Assembly: GCA_003344405.1 (NCBI GenBank)
Contig: NOWV01000071.1
Location: 124,001 to 188,000 of the forward strand
Length of the DNA stretch: 64,000 bases
Reading direction: 5' to 3'
Source: Trichoplax sp. H2
Lineage: Eukaryota; Placozoa; Uniplacotomia; Trichoplacea
A model generated the notes under the pieces. It saw nothing but the letters and a program-made list of their open reading frames with translations, was not told the DNA's origin and did no database searches. A program made the translations under genes and the position numbers. Positions 14,372 through 28,465 of this stretch are shown piece by piece; within the stretch, counting starts at the first letter, position 1, and the number at the start of each line of letters is the position of its first letter.

Positions 14372-14900
14372 GACCAATTAGGCTATACACGTAGTATGCG
14401 ATAATTTAATCTACGAGACAAGTTGGATTAATGTGTTTAGATTCCTGTTGTCCGTGTTGTAATGCAGATTAATGTTAGAATTCTCCTTCAAGTTTTGCAT
14501 CATAATATTGTAGCTTAAAAAGATGACTCACTTGGTTTAATTGCAGTAAGTCTTGCCTTTACTGAAGTTATAGTTTAAATGCCATGTTAAATCAATGGAT
14601 ATTTTATTTAGATCTAAAAGGAAAGATATCTATTATATCAGTATAGATAAAAGCTTCTAAAAGGTATCGCATTATTCGTATGAAGGAGTATTACGGAGTA
14701 ACTTTTAAGTAGCTGTCGTAGTAACATAGATTCCGTAAGATAATCATTATAGGAGTGTATTTATGTACCGCTATCCATGACGTTTTACAAATTCTTAATA
14801 GATAACTGCATAATTTTATGACATTATCTATAAACTAATAAATAACATTGATATCGATTCACTATAAATTGACTGACTTTTCAATAAAGCTTGGGTTTAG
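14372..14900. other. 3' flank of the E2 gene, no gene seen
   Basis: AT-rich sequence follows the E2 stop codon. No further exon is supported. Confidence 0.45.
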
Positions 14901-14910
14901 TTATGTCTAA

Positions 14911-15090
14911 GAGAGAGTAGCGCTGTTACTGGTCCTCCTGATGATAGGAGATCGTCAGTATTTAGAGTCGTACTGTAGGTTAATGTCAGGGAGGACAAAC
15001 CTGACAGTAGACTTGCGTTGCAATTTCTATAATAGTTTTAACGTTTCCTCATGACAAATTCCGATATTCAACAAGTATGTACTAATTTTA
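14911..15090 (+). repeat. dispersed repeat, copy 1 (partner at 43.0 kb)
   Basis: The block around TAGGAGATCGTCAGTATTTA, then AGTCGTACTGTA, then ACAAACCTGAC and ATAGTTTTAA-type segments recurs in the same order and orientation at about 43035-43210 (TAGGAAATCGTTAGTATTTA ... ACAAAACCTGAC). Divergence is considerable. No coding frame is present. Confidence 0.6.
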
Positions 15091-16960
15091 CTTGCTTAGG
15101 AAATGAGGGTGATTGTCTAATTTCGTTCTATAACGAGCTAAAGATACTAGTACGTAAGTTAATACAGTAAAGGTTGTCTATCTTCTTGAAGTAATAATGT
15201 ACGGCCGTAAAAATTTTATTAACACGGTCCGTAATAAGCCCTGCTTCATTCCGAATAATTGGAAAGAAATAGTTGTAGAGAATCTAAGAAAAAAATTGAT
15301 CGTACCGTCTGTCTATTAAATTAATTTAATCAATGGAGGTCATAATGGATGGGTTAATATCACTTATTTCCAATCTTGAAAGCCTTGACTTCACATCGAG
15401 TTGGAGCGGGTCGATTTAATTAATATGATGCTCGTAATTATCACTAGATTATTTGTTCAGTATCATGTACAAATTGTCAGTAGTAAAGTACAAAAATAAC
15501 AGCATGATTGCAAGTTAATTGAAATGATAGTACTCTATATCGCAGTAGCAATATTTCATTAGTTGAATGCCTATCGCAATGCAAAGTTAAGATAAGGCGA
15601 TGAAAGACGAAAGCTGTCTTATTTTTTTTTAAGTTAAATCAGGTAGATAAAGAATGAAAAGTGATCTTACTTTCCTTATGTTTCATTGAATTTTCCAACC
15701 GATAGATCTTGGCTTATTACCAGCATTTTCTCGATGTCAGTGAAAGACGCACAAGATAAAATTCTTTAAATTCTCATTCTAGTTTCTGTCTCCTTTAATT
15801 TCAAATGTTGTCGTAGTTATTAAACAAATACTGATCCTGAAATAATTTTGCTTAATTTCTCATATATTCACATCTATGTAATAGCGTAGACATCTTCATT
15901 ATTCTTGGAAATGATTGAAGTTATCTACAATAATTCTAGCAAATAGTAATATGCCAACAATATATCAGCAGTATGTCTACTACCCGTACAACATAAAGCA
16001 AATTCAATTTGAAGAGAGCCAAGTTATCTAGCATTCCCTACGATATTTCTTGAATATTTCATATTAGTAGAGATATGCATTCGAAATGAATAGTCACTAT
16101 ACTCAGCCGGTTTACTTATATATTGTTGATGTTTTACTAATACTGACCGACAGCGATTAACCTCTCACATTCTTTATAATTAATATGCGAATAGCAGGTT
16201 ACTTCTTTTTTCCAAGACGCCCGTGTATAGTTTTAAATTTTTATAATACTTGCGATTAAAATTAACTTGTACGAATATTGCGAATAAAGCAAGATTAGCT
16301 AAAGCTTCGTTTCATAATAAATTTTAGGATATGTATATGATGTGCATCACATCTTTAAGAGATCTGATTATATATTTTATATTCCGTTTCTTTTTTCACT
16401 CCATATTTATTTCAAATTTTAATATGACTAGACTGCCGGTAGTTATTACAATAATTATCAAGATAGAGTTAAAACTTGATGATCTTAGTCAGTAAATGAT
16501 GATTTACTTTTAAACAAAATATGAGCCCTGTATGTTCCATTCAGAGTAGTAATACTGTCATCTGGCAATACAAAATGCCCGATGGTAATCTGGTTATATG
16601 AAGGCGACTATGTATTAATCCCCTAGTTATGTTACCTGCTATAGATTGGAAGGGAAGTTCAAAACAGAACGTAACCTAATTTGCGGATAGCTGGCTTAGG
16701 CCTTGAGTATTCATCGATTTTTTCACGCTGCATTACCAATAGAGATTTTATCAACGCAGATTTCAGTAAGGAAAATTGAAAAACGAATTCAGCATATTTA
16801 AGCAACAGTTTTTATAAGAAACGAAGGTAAGGGAAAGGATAGAATTGACGATGAACACAGCGACTATTTCAAGGTGTTTACTAGCACTACTTGGTAGTAG
16901 ATCATTTACGTTCTTTCCGTCATTTTCGCTTTCCATCCTGGCAAATTTTTGATCACTTTT
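15091..16960. other. no gene seen
   Basis: I find no exon chain, RNA gene or clear repeat here. A 28-codon frame at about 15333 starting MEVIMDGLISL has nothing to support it. Confidence 0.4.
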
Positions 16961-16989
16961 TATTGCATTGCTATAGAACTGGATTAGAG

Positions 16990-17170
16990 CTCAAAGATGA
17001 ATGACAATTTATTCGTTAATTAGCTTTCTAGATCTCAAATCTAGACTCTAAATAAATGATCTTCATGCAACTCTATGCAAAAACTGAAACAGATCATCGT
17101 CTTGCAACTTTACAATATCCAAAAACTGATTGAATGATTTGCTATTGGTTAGATATCATTGATTTAGTAA
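16990..17170 (+). repeat. diverged direct repeat, copy 1
   Basis: A block with GAGCTCAAAGATGA, then TTCTAGATCT, AAATAAATGATC and ACTCTATGCA is repeated in the same order at about 17770-17950 (AAGCTCAAATATGA ... TTCTAGATCT ... AATAAATCATC ... ACTGTATGCA). The copies lie about 790 bp apart. Confidence 0.6.
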
Positions 17171-17769
17171 TTAATTATTATAATTATCGAATACAGCAAA
17201 TATTTTAGGCCCTTTATTTAGGCTTCTTGGTAGCGAATTGTTTTCTTGCTTCATAACTTATTATATTTCTGGGCTGGCAAGTTCAAGATCGATCTTCTAA
17301 AATTTCTTTAGAATTGAATTGAAGCTCAGTCACAAACTAGCTTCGTAACAAAGATAACGTACAACAAATCTCTAAATTACTATAGTCTCCGGGATTCAGT
17401 ATCTCTTAACTATCTCACAAGAATTTAGACGCCTTTGATTCTACGTTAAACTCAACTAGACAATTGAGAACTACTTTATTCGACTATCTGACGGGCTTAT
17501 ATACCCTTCTACAGCAGCTAACATTCATGAGTCATATTATAAAAATACTTAGGTGAGAACATATACTAACTAATTTTTCACCGTCGGACTTCAATACGTC
17601 CATTCACAGAATCATTTCAGTGCACATTACAGCACAGCATTAAATTTACTGTAATATATTTATGATTAGAGTAATTCCTATTGTATGTAACTAGTTGTAA
17701 TATATTATCACTATATTATATTCACCAAATGTAGATAGCTATTTCTTCACGGTAGTTCGTACCGTGACA

Positions 17770-17950
17770 AGCTCAAATATGATGATAAATATTTGTTGAT
17801 GAGCATTCTAGATCTTTAATCTTAACAATCAATAAATCATCGTTATGCTACTGTATGCAGATAATAATTGCATGATCTGTTTTAATTATATATCAATATC
17901 ATCAAAAGTTATCATAGACTAGTTTAATCATGATAAAAGCATTAGCAGAA
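17770..17950 (+). repeat. diverged direct repeat, copy 2
   Basis: This is the partner of the block at 16990-17170, in the same orientation, with many substitutions. Confidence 0.6.
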
Positions 17951-20900
17951 TTTTCAAAACTGAACAGGTCCATCATAATATCTGCAATTGAATTGAAGAT
18001 GATATGTTGGAATATCCTAGCATATGCGATTATATATACTAGTAATATGGTAAAAGTATGGACCGTCGGTTTAGTATTTTAATTGAAGATATTGAGATAT
18101 TTTCTCGTATTTATTTCAGCTAATTTGTCATCTTTTACCAAAATTTTGATTTGTGCAACACATTACTCGTACAGCAGGGCAGATTCTTTCATGGCTTACA
18201 GCTATGCAGACTTAAGTTCAATTCAGTTCTCATTAAGGACCGGCTTCCAAGTACTTCTTCATCTATAATGGTTGCGATTACATTTTCTAAACTAAGATCT
18301 GATAGATAAGTACTAAATTGCTTCCAATTTTATTACAATTTACTGGAAAGACTTCAAGAATACCCGCTAATTTTTATAGGTTAGAATACGATTTAAGCTG
18401 CATTCAGTTTATAATAGTACATTAGCGTACATGCTAGTATTCGATAATTTATAGTGGATATGAGAAATATCGGTATAGAATGCATCATAGACGGTCTAGA
18501 GGAAATGAAGGATAAATTTCGAATAATTAATGGAAGATTAACTTAAGATGGTTCAGCAGTAGCCGCTACGAAATCATGACTTTATCGTATCGCTACAACT
18601 AATGTGATCTTTACTGCAAAAGTTCTCCTAATAATCACTAGAAATGATTCTAACTGCGTTAAGTTGAGTTACAACTAAAATATAACTTTTACCTCTGTTA
18701 TGAGTGTGTTTACTACTATGCCTGACTCAAGGAATATGTTAGGTATCTCAATTACTAGCTTGATTCGTGACGACTATAAGGTTTCAGACTTTAAATAGAA
18801 TATTACTTTGAATTAAAACAAAATCATATCAAACTTCCGGTTCTGCAAATGGACCAATTAATATGTTAAATTTTTTTCTTTACTGTATTAAATTGGCATT
18901 AAATCAAAAGTCCATTTTCTTTGTAAATAAATTAGCATTAAATGAGTGCCGTACATAGCTAAAGATTGTATTGACTGATAAAAAGCAGTGCCAAGTAATG
19001 ACTCTTTCCTTATATCCTACTTTATATCTATAGAGATAACTATCCGAATTAATCTTTCATTATTCATCAAGAAAGTTTCATCGCAAAATGAAGTACTAAT
19101 GATAAAAATAGAAGTTTACCATTACATTAATTCGTCTGTCTATTGGTTAGAAGCAGGAAGAGCCAACAAACTGGGAGTTATCGTACCGTAAAATTTTAAA
19201 AGTTGGCACAGTTAAAGTTTTAAAGTATGCTCTTACTACAGTCCAGAATTTTTGCTCTAAACCTGTCTTATTTAAACAATATTGATCAACATTATGTTAG
19301 CTATATTTATATTCTGGAATTATTGTTAATGCATTCTACGTAAAGTATTACAGTCTATTCGTCACTTTCTATACTATAAAGTTTTATTTGCATAATAATG
19401 ACCTAAACTCAGTTAACGAATTATAATTATTTCTTTTATATCTGAGCTACACAATTATAAAGTAAAAATAAGCAGCGTTAAAGCACCAAGTATGCTATTT
19501 ATTAATTATGTTATGGATGAAACAGCGCCATCTTTTATCTTTCTCTTTGTTCCCATCTCGGCTTCACAACAAGTTTATGTGTAAGTTATATTATTCGATT
19601 CCATTTTATAGTTTTCTCGCCATCTTGGACATCAAAAGTTTGAAGTGTAATAATTTATCACCTTATTTCGTGTATCAATCGTCTGCCGGGAATCAACAGG
19701 TATGGTCTTCATACGTTATATTATATATGAAAACAAGATTTTTCTAGGGCTTACTGACTGAATCTTTTCTATGCTTCTACTTCAGTAATTTTATATTTAT
19801 CCGCAGATAGTATTGGTTAGATTGTATAAGACAGCATTCACTTATCTATACGTTTCATTAAATGCTTTTACTTTTCGACTGTGGTGGTTTTAAGCGCATT
19901 AAAGAAGGAGTCTATTATTTATAAGGTACCGGTACTTTACCTTATTTAAGAGGGCCATTTTTTGTAAAAGTTTTTTTCATGCATTACGAGTAGTGTAGCC
20001 TTAACCTAAATTCTGATAGACTTCTACTTATTTTAAAGATTTCAAATCAAATAAGGAGTTCACGTATGTGCAAAATAACGTATAGATGTCTGGCTTCATC
20101 CATATTCGCTAGTTTACTGGAATTATCCTAATATTTGGTTATTTACAATTACAGCAAATCACATTTATTAATTCAATAGGCCAACAAATAATTCACTTAG
20201 TCATGCTATTGAGATGAATTATTGAGCTTGCCTTCATTCGGATGTTCCACTTTTGGATAATCGACATGTGTTCATAAATGCTTAAAGTTGTACCCCGAAT
20301 AACATAACGGGGTCAAAGAATTGTTGAGTTACAGGTACTAAGCCTTTTTTAGGGTCAATTATTTTGATGCGATAAATCAAGCAATCTCCACATATTTGAT
20401 CTGCGATTTTTATCCAGAGATTATAGCGTAAGAGTACCAAACTGCAAAAACAAGCTAAAGCAAACAGAATGTATCTAGACTTTAGTATCTAACGAAACTT
20501 CCAGATATCAGTTTCTGAAACACTTTACAGATTGAGACGGGTATAATTTAATTAATAGGCTTCTAAAATTGATAGTAAGAATCTTTAAATAAAATAAATA
20601 AATTAAGCTCTACTTATTTTGTATATAAATTTAGTAAATCATTAGTTTTATAGAAATTCATATGTGCGAATTAGCAATATGATATTATTTTGTTGGCCAT
20701 ATCTTTTATTCATTTTAGCCATTCCCTACGGTACCTTGCGCGTCTACGCCATATTATAGATATGCTCGTTAATGCTTCGCTAGATTAATTGGCATTATCA
20801 TCTAGAATAGAAACAGTCATCGATTAATACTGGAATCATACAGATTCAGCGATTACCGGGTAGATGAATTTCACAAATCGATAATGCACACTCAAACATT

Positions 20901-21918
20901 TGTAATCAGAAAAGGTTTTATTAACCACGCTAGCGTTATTTAGCAATGGCGTAAAGTAATGGAGTATTACACCAAAATGTCGAATACATAATTATAAAAT
21001 TATTAATATCTACGTATTTTGACTACTGTTCTAGTATTATTTTAGTAAGATCAGCACAATAGTATACTTTATATTACATTAAAAAATCAGAATTTAGCAA
21101 GTAAAAATAGTAAATACGGTAAAGTTTCACACAGATAAAGCTTTGGCAGACTTGGTTGCAGAAATTTAGAAAGCTCTTGAAGAAAGCTAATTTCCTTTAG
21201 CTAAAATAATTTTGGTCCACTTACCGTAGCATAAGATGCTGTAGGGATAGATATACGGGTAATTACTTATCTTATATGATCATAGATAAGACAAATAAGT
21301 AAAAGCAAGGATATCTATGGTAAACAAATAGAAAATAGACGAATGCTCTATCAGTAGAATAAATTAGCTTCCCTTCTCTACTCTGCTATGACTATTAACT
21401 AAATTACGAGTATAATACAAGATTAAAATCCATTCCACGAATTATAGCAGGTGCTGCAAAAAGAGGGCATACGAAATCAATGATGTATTATATGATGTCA
21501 AAATTAGTTGTTGCATGGCATAGATTACTAGTATCTTCATTTTTAAGATAGATGAGGTTACGCAAAGAGAATGTTGTGATGAGATTTACTGTCAGCAGTT
21601 AGCTACTAGCAGAGCTTATACACTAAGAATAGCGATTTCTGATATAGGAAATATCTCATCAATTATATTTAAGTTTATATGAATTAAAATTTATCATTTA
21701 AAGGCGAAATATTATAAGCAATCATTGTAGCCTAAAATCATTATTCATCGGATACTAGTAATAGATAATTATAAAATTTATTTGATATTTACTTTCCTTA
21801 GCTTTTTAATACCCGGTGTATTGTATATATATTTACTCGTATATACTTCCTGAAAGTCTTGCATCAAATTTTTCTTAGACATTATTTCCTGAATCGAAAT
21901 TGAATAGCATTCCATAAA
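17951..21918. other. no gene seen
   Basis: AT-rich sequence on the upstream side of the APAF1-like gene. Frames at 18083-18268, 18988-19191 and 19508-19747 have no domain character and no convincing splice partners. A TATA-rich run at about 21825-21845 lies some 80 bp before the CARD exon start, but I cannot show that it is a promoter. Confidence 0.4.
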
Positions 21919-24900
21919 ATGGTTTTAAGCAACCATATTATAAAGGTCATCGAGACAGAATATTCGCTAATAATTAGTGATATTCAATTGGTAAACTTCA
22001 TTTACGATCTCAGAAGTATAAGATTATTGTGTGATGAAGAAGTCGAAACACTCAAAGATCACTGCCTCACTAACAAAGAAAGAATTTTCCAATTCATCAA
22101 AATATTAAAGACAAGAAGCGATGATGACTTTTTTCGATTTTGCAGCGTACTAAAAGACAATCAAGTTAGAAATGTTCAAAATCTTGGTAGAAAATTGGAG
22201 AAGGAAGCAAGTACCTCGAAACCACATGGTAAGAACATCTATTTACAAAATAGTTTGCGAATCAACGCATCATCTACTTATTTAGAATATTTAGCAAATA
22301 TAAATAAATTTGACAATGTAGCTAATCCAATCTTGTTGACAACGAGCAATCAGGAACAATTAATTATTATCAATATCACTATGTTATCCTAATACATAGC
22401 TACTGTAATTAGCTGAAATCATTACACTATACTGTAGATGAATTAGATCTCGTATATTACTTTTATCGTTGAAATTTAGAATAATTTTATGCTGGATTGG
22501 AAAATTCTTCAGGAGATTTATTTAATAACAATAAATCTTCAATTTTGCTATTTTAGTTATCTAATTCTGAAAATATCAGTATAGCGTATCAATGTTAAAT
22601 AATAAATATCTGGCTTAATGTGCAATAAGGCAGTAGTTTAATTTAAGCATGATTAAAGTAACTTAGAGCCGTGTTTTAAATTCTATTCTCCGTAATACAA
22701 TTTAGGACATGCTACAAGCACAAATCAAGCAACTGAAGCTAATAGCGAAAACCTATCTGAACTAGGTAGTGAGATTTACTCGAAATATATAGAGCTGATA
22801 AAAGTTTGCTACTCTACTTGTAACTTATATCATGAATAAAGAAATTTTCTTTTTGTATTACAACAAGAAAATGTGATATTTCATCCCTTCAGTATAATAA
22901 GGTCTATATTATTTGGCGAAACCGAGACTTCCGGTAAGCTCTTTTCAGAAACTTTGTATAATATCGTATTATCAGTAAGACTTACTTCCATACTAAATGT
23001 TACTTTACATATTAGACTTAATTTATAATAATTCATTTGACTGTGCAAAATATATTTTCCAAGATGACATAGCCTCTTTAGTTATTAACAAAAAATATGT
23101 AGTATTTGCTATAAACGATATCGTTCATCATTATTTAATGCAAAAAAGTTAAAGATAGTCAATGCAGTCCTATGAATTTTAAAATACAGTAAGGACATTG
23201 ATATTTATATTTCTGATAGCGGTCAGAAAATTTAAATGATTTACTATGTTTAAAACGGTACAAACATGCCAAATTTCAATATTTTGCCTGTTATGCAACA
23301 AAATTACTCTGCTAACGTTGTATTTCTTTGCTCATCAGAAATTCCACTACGCAATCTCCCTTCAACCCCAAGCTGTCACTTTATTATAAGAAAGAACTTA
23401 GTAAATAGTATTTGCGATCAATTAAAGATCATCCACGAATCATCTGGTCATATTTTAATATATGGCATGGCAGGCAGTGGCAAAACTGTTACTGTTTGCC
23501 AGTCCGTAACACGAGCAGCTGATATGGGGTATTTTAATACAAACGGTTGTTATTGGATGAAGATCGGTAGGTTGCAAAAAATTGAAACTTAATGATCTTA
23601 TTTGCACTTTAAATTGGTATAAAAGTATTCATATTCTATCCCGTTCGCTTATACGTGTATTAATTTCATCATATTCATGTTATCTTTTCTGGAAAAATAA
23701 ATTTTTCTGATAAAATTGAAATTAAATGTGCAGCTTTTGCTATACATATAAATATCGAAAGATTGCATTGCAGCAAGAATATCTTATAATTAATGATAAA
23801 TTTTAATTTTATGCCTGACCTTCACCAAGTTTTGCATTAATTGTATTCATTTCTGCCTAGGAAATGTATCAAATGTTGCATTATTCGATCAACTTAAGAT
23901 ATTAAGTCATGATCTTGGTATAGAGTGGAATAAGTCTGTTCAGTCAGTTGGAGATTTATGTGCCTATCTCAGAAACTACCTACAAGGTCGTTGTTTTACC
24001 GGTTTTAACTGGCAAATATATTTATATAGAGTTAGACTGCAACATTAATCATTTTATGATTGGCTTTTAGGAAATAGCAAATTGTCGGATACACTCTTTA
24101 TTTTCGATGATATTTGGAAGAAGGATCATTATAAATATTTATCCTTCGCTAAAAAGTCTATTGCTACTTCAAGATTTTTATTTTATGAAAATGAACTTAG
24201 CCATCGCTGCATCCGTTTGCTGGTATGTCTTTGACTTTAATGCTTCCGTTTGATTTTTGCTACAGAATGTTTAGTATGCGAATATAAGAACAAATGGCTG
24301 GCTAATACTGGGTATTAATACTTGGAATAGAAGCAGTTGTATCCATATTTATGTACTCGAATTGTAAAATTGCCAAATCCTTTCCAGGACTCGTAATTGC
24401 ATTATTTACATTATTTACTTCAATGATGCTCTAGCCTTCTAACTTGATAAACATTATTTAATTTTAAATGCGCTACTTAAAATGATCCTATGTGTAATAA
24501 AAATAATTTAGGTTACAAGAAAACCCCATTGTTACTTCACTGCAGGATTTCACTATCTAATACGTGTTTGCAGATATTTTCGAGAAAGTAATATTAAATG
24601 TAATTTCTCTTTTGTATAAAAAGGAACGGCTAACATACGATGAAGCAATAAACTTAATAGCATTACTTCGCCACGATCAGGATGATCAAATATTGCGCCG
24701 TAATCCAGTTGTCAAGAAAGTTATAGATAGTTGTGCAGGTCTACCATTAGCGATCAGCTTAATTGGCGGCTGTCGTTTGCAAACTGACAAGGAATGGAGC
24801 GAAGCAAAGGCTATCATTTCCAGGAAATCAGGAAAGATTAAATTAGCTAATTACGATTTCAATTTATATGGTACATTCAAATTAAGTTTTGATGTTTTGG

Positions 24901-27336
24901 ATGAAAAAGAAAGAAAACTCCTCGAATCTCTAACTGTTTTTAAGCGAGTGCGTATTCCTATTCAATCGATTGCGTCATTGTGGAATTGCGATGAACAAGA
25001 CGCTGACGATATCTTAATGGAACTGAATAACAAATCTTTATTGAAATACGTGAAAGAAAGCAAGTAAGTTCGAAATAGCAGACTGTTGATGAATAGACTT
25101 TGTTCGGGAATAGGAATAGTATTAATTGTTGTACGGTTATCAGGGATTGTGATATTCACACATAATTTATTTTCTTAATGAGTTTAATAAGTTAAATAAG
25201 TTATAATAGGTCTTGAAGTATTTAGTATTTCGATACGTAAATGTATATCTATTACATAGCTCGTCGTCATCTAGAAGTTGTATAAATGTTAAGGTACTTA
25301 CCAATACTTAGATCCGTTTTTATATCATTAAAATCGTTGTCTTCACTTGATCTTGCACATTACTATTATACAGTATAGCCAAATACCCTTATCCAAATTT
25401 CTCCATTGCATAAATTATTAAATATCTACTTCAATAATAGTAATATTCAAATCAGTAAATATTTTGCGGCGGATTACATCGAATATCGAATATTCTCACT
25501 AGCGTCATTCAACTTACTTTATTTTGGAATACTGTGTATTGAAAGCGTTTCTACGGATTGTAAGCAGAGCAACAATCCGTATACTGTACTTACATTTTAA
25601 ATATTAATCGAATTGAATTTTTAATTTATCTAGAGGTTACTGTGTCGTACATGACTTAATAGTCGACTTTCTTCAGCAACAAATCTACTTACAGACATTG
25701 AAACAAGACTATCACAAAATACTCAATAACAAACTGATGGATGGCTACAGTAACCGATGTGAAGGAAGGTGGAATACCTTGGCTGATGACGGCTATTTCT
25801 ATCAAAATCTAATTTATCATGCTATCCTAGCCGAAAATAATGAACATCTTCAAAATATCTTGACTGATTTCAATTGGATGACATGCAAAATAAAATCAGA
25901 CCAGACAATCTATAACCTAATTTGCGATTTAACAGATTATGTCAACTATCTAAAAGCAAGAAAAGAGGTACAGAGTGTCACGTTATGGTATCTATTAATG
26001 ATTAATTCCATTACATTACTAATAATATGCCCACATTATTCTTGCTGATTCGACAGCTTGCAAAAGTATCAGTAATCAAATTATGAAACTATAGATATTC
26101 AAATTTCGTTATTGTAGAGCATGAGTGTTAATCCCTACTTAATTAGGATACACAGTTCTCACTACTTACTATCACTGTATTCCCCAACACATAACTGGTG
26201 TAATTAGCTGAAATCAATGTACTAATATACTATTAACTATTGCCTTCATTTAGCATAAGAAATACACGCATTATTTACTCCAGATTACTGTATATAAGGC
26301 GTATGTAGAAAATGATAAATGGCCTAAAGGTTTTAGGAAATGTATGCCAGTTAACGAAATACGTAGCCAAACAGTTTTATGTTTATTTTTGCAATTTTTA
26401 AGCTACTTTCCGTACAGTCACAAATTACCATAGTATTTAAGCTTAGCGCACATTTGTTTAAAATAATTAAACCAAATGGTGTGTTCGCGGATCTCGTGAA
26501 AAACTTTAGGAAGTATTTTTAAAATGATCTTTTTGCCATCAGATTGCAGTAGAAGATTTGTTTGCATATGTCTTAGCTGTCATCTTTAACACCAGTTGAG
26601 CTTCCTATTGACTACTACTGTATGTACCTTAATTTATGGCGAATTCTTCAATACTGCTGCTGATTAATTAATTATTTATTGACGATAAAATGTGTAAAAC
26701 GGTACTTTCTGATATTTAGTCAATATTAAAAATAATATGAAACGCTATTTTAGTCAAGTGATTAATACTTTCAATTGGACAGGCTAGTAATATTTAATTG
26801 ACAGTCGTACGGAGATTTTCTTAAACACTCCATTCATTATAATGTAGTTTTACGAACAATTAATTGTATCTTTAACTCACAATTTTGATTGATTCAGAGC
26901 TGGAAAGAATTCAATCAACTACTGTTGCTACTCAAAAAGCATCAAGCTTGGCTGGATATAAACAAAATAGACGTAACGCAATGGATCTTATGCACTGATT
27001 TAACAGATAGTTGGATGAGAGAGCGAGCTTTGCAATTAGCTAAAGATAACACGGAAAAAGAATTTAGTAATTTACCGTATTGGAACTTATCAACGTGAGT
27101 TTATAGCCCAAATTCCAACATGAATTGTATTACTATCTCATTCATTTGTATAATTATGTATTGGATTATGACATAGATGTTCGACGAATAGAACAATCCA
27201 ATCTACTTATTATGAAGCATGTAAAGGATTCGGCAAGAATAATAATGATGAATACATATCAGTTTCCAATCACAACGTTGGACATTTACGAATAATTGGC
27301 ACTGAAAACAACATAAGAGAGGACTGCAAAATTATG
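21919..27336 (+). CDS. APAF1-like CARD/NB-ARC protein, 3' end incomplete
   Basis: In animals APAF1 binds (d)ATP, assembles the apoptosome and recruits caspases through CARD. Nine exons join with matching phases: 21919-22228, 22706-22765, 23339-23566, 23861-23986, 24071-24222, 24624-25063, 25634-25967, 26898-27094 and 27177-27336, about 669 residues. Exon 1 encodes a CARD-like death fold (residues 1-100, with FIYDLRSIRLLCDEEVETL and FFRFCSVL). Exon 3 holds the P-loop GMAGSGKT, exon 5 Walker B LFIFDDIW and the sensor-1 segment IATSR, and exon 6 the GLPL motif CAGLPLAISLIGG and winged helix. Exon 7 has VVHDLIVDFL, matching the APAF1 LHD motif, then the helical arm DDGYFYQNLIYH. Exon 9 (EYISVSNHNVGHLRII) looks like a first WD40 repeat. 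Fewer than two WD40 repeats can be traced, far below the family's dozen or more. The start of exon 6 was chosen by phase; 24580 is an alternative acceptor. Confidence 0.85.
22404..22420 (+). repeat. 17-bp repeat core, copy 1
   Basis: TGTAATTAGCTGAAATC, preceded by CCTAATACATAGCTAC, lies in the first intron of the APAF1-like gene. Identical cores are at 26199 and 29590, each with a related CC-C/T-AA-C/T-A-C upstream part, so the whole unit is about 35-50 bp. Confidence 0.8.
26199..26215 (+). repeat. 17-bp repeat core, copy 2
   Basis: TGTAATTAGCTGAAATC, preceded by CCCCAACACATAACTGG, lies in the intron between APAF1-like exons 7 and 8. Confidence 0.8.
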
Positions 27337-27479
27337 GTATACTATTCTTCCCACTGTAGTAATGTTCTCTTAACTAACAACTTATTACTTTTAATGCCAG
27401 TACAGCGAATAATATGTTTAAATCATTTAGATTGCTTATATTGAATTATCAGATCCGATGTGTTTTTTACTGTAATGGA

Positions 27480-27490
27480 GGGGGGGGGGG
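27480..27490. repeat. poly-G run of 11
   Basis: Eleven G in a row are unusual in sequence this AT-rich. The length may be uncertain in the assembly. Confidence 0.85.
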
Positions 27491-28185
27491 TTCGAAGAGT
27501 CTGCAGAACTCCTTAGGCATTTCACAATAATAATACGAGGGGTAATCAGAATAATGAGATATTTATTGTAGATAATAACTACGTACAGTATGGTAGTTAC
27601 TGATACATCTGCGTATAAGCTGCCGTGAAGTAACGTGTGCAGATACTAACACTAACAAGTGCAACTGAACAAATCTGAGGCAGAAATCATCAATATTTAT
27701 AGTTTTAAAGAGACAACACCTTCAGAGAACAGGATTGTAGAATTAGATACATCATATACCATAAACAGACTATATGATAGTAAATGATTATAGAAAATAG
27801 AGAAGACTGTAGATACTATAAATAACTAAACATGACAAGCTATATTTGAGCATAGTTGAAATAGACTGTAAAGGTATCTATATTTGGAACATAACAAAAT
27901 GTCCATATTTAAAAACATGTCTAAAGACTATAGTGAAAACTAAATACACTACATTTATGTAATGATTGAATTAAATCAATTCATCCCATTATTAAATAAC
28001 CTACAACTTGATAACTCGATGCTCCTAAACTGTATTATTTTATGAGTAATACATTAACGAATCATGTAAAATTTAATTAACAGATGAGAAAAGATATCTT
28101 GTAATGACAACATTCTATTTTGTAAATTAGTTAAATTGCTTATCATACCACTGATAAATTAAAGCCTTTCTAATATTTACTCCAG

Positions 28186-28465
28186 AAGTGCTACATTGAT
28201 GAATATAGAACTGTTCAATGACTTTGCTATTTGGCTTGGATGTAGATGTTATAAAATAAAAGCAATAAAATGCCTTAATAACAGTACATATTGCTTTAAA
28301 AGATTAAGGACTATGAAACATCGCAAGTTCTACTTCAAATATCGACTCCAAATAAGTGGATTCGAAATGTCGAAATCTCAGCGGATGGTCATACTGCATA
28401 TATTTTCCAATGACAATAATCTACATATCAATTCCTTGAAAATAAATTGCACATTGCACCATTAA
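28186..28465 (+). pseudogene. broken WD40-like continuation of the APAF1-like gene
   Basis: After a good acceptor (TTTACTCCAG, ending at 28185) the sequence shows FNDFAIW in one frame and STPNKWIRNVEISADGHTAY in another (about 28343-28402). Both look like WD40 strands, the second with the typical ISADG turn. Stops interrupt the phase-0 frame at CAA-TGA (28219-28221) and again just after AYIFQ. A second acceptor before ATTAAGGAC would rescue only the second piece. No further WD40 repeat is seen downstream to the gap. The propeller therefore appears lost, or eroded beyond recognition. Confidence 0.5.

Noticed and set aside
28196-28465. 89-codon open frame starting MMNIELFNDFAIW
   Set aside because: It is open by chance over the broken WD40 region. 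The better WD40 signal (ISADGHTAY) lies in another frame of the same stretch.
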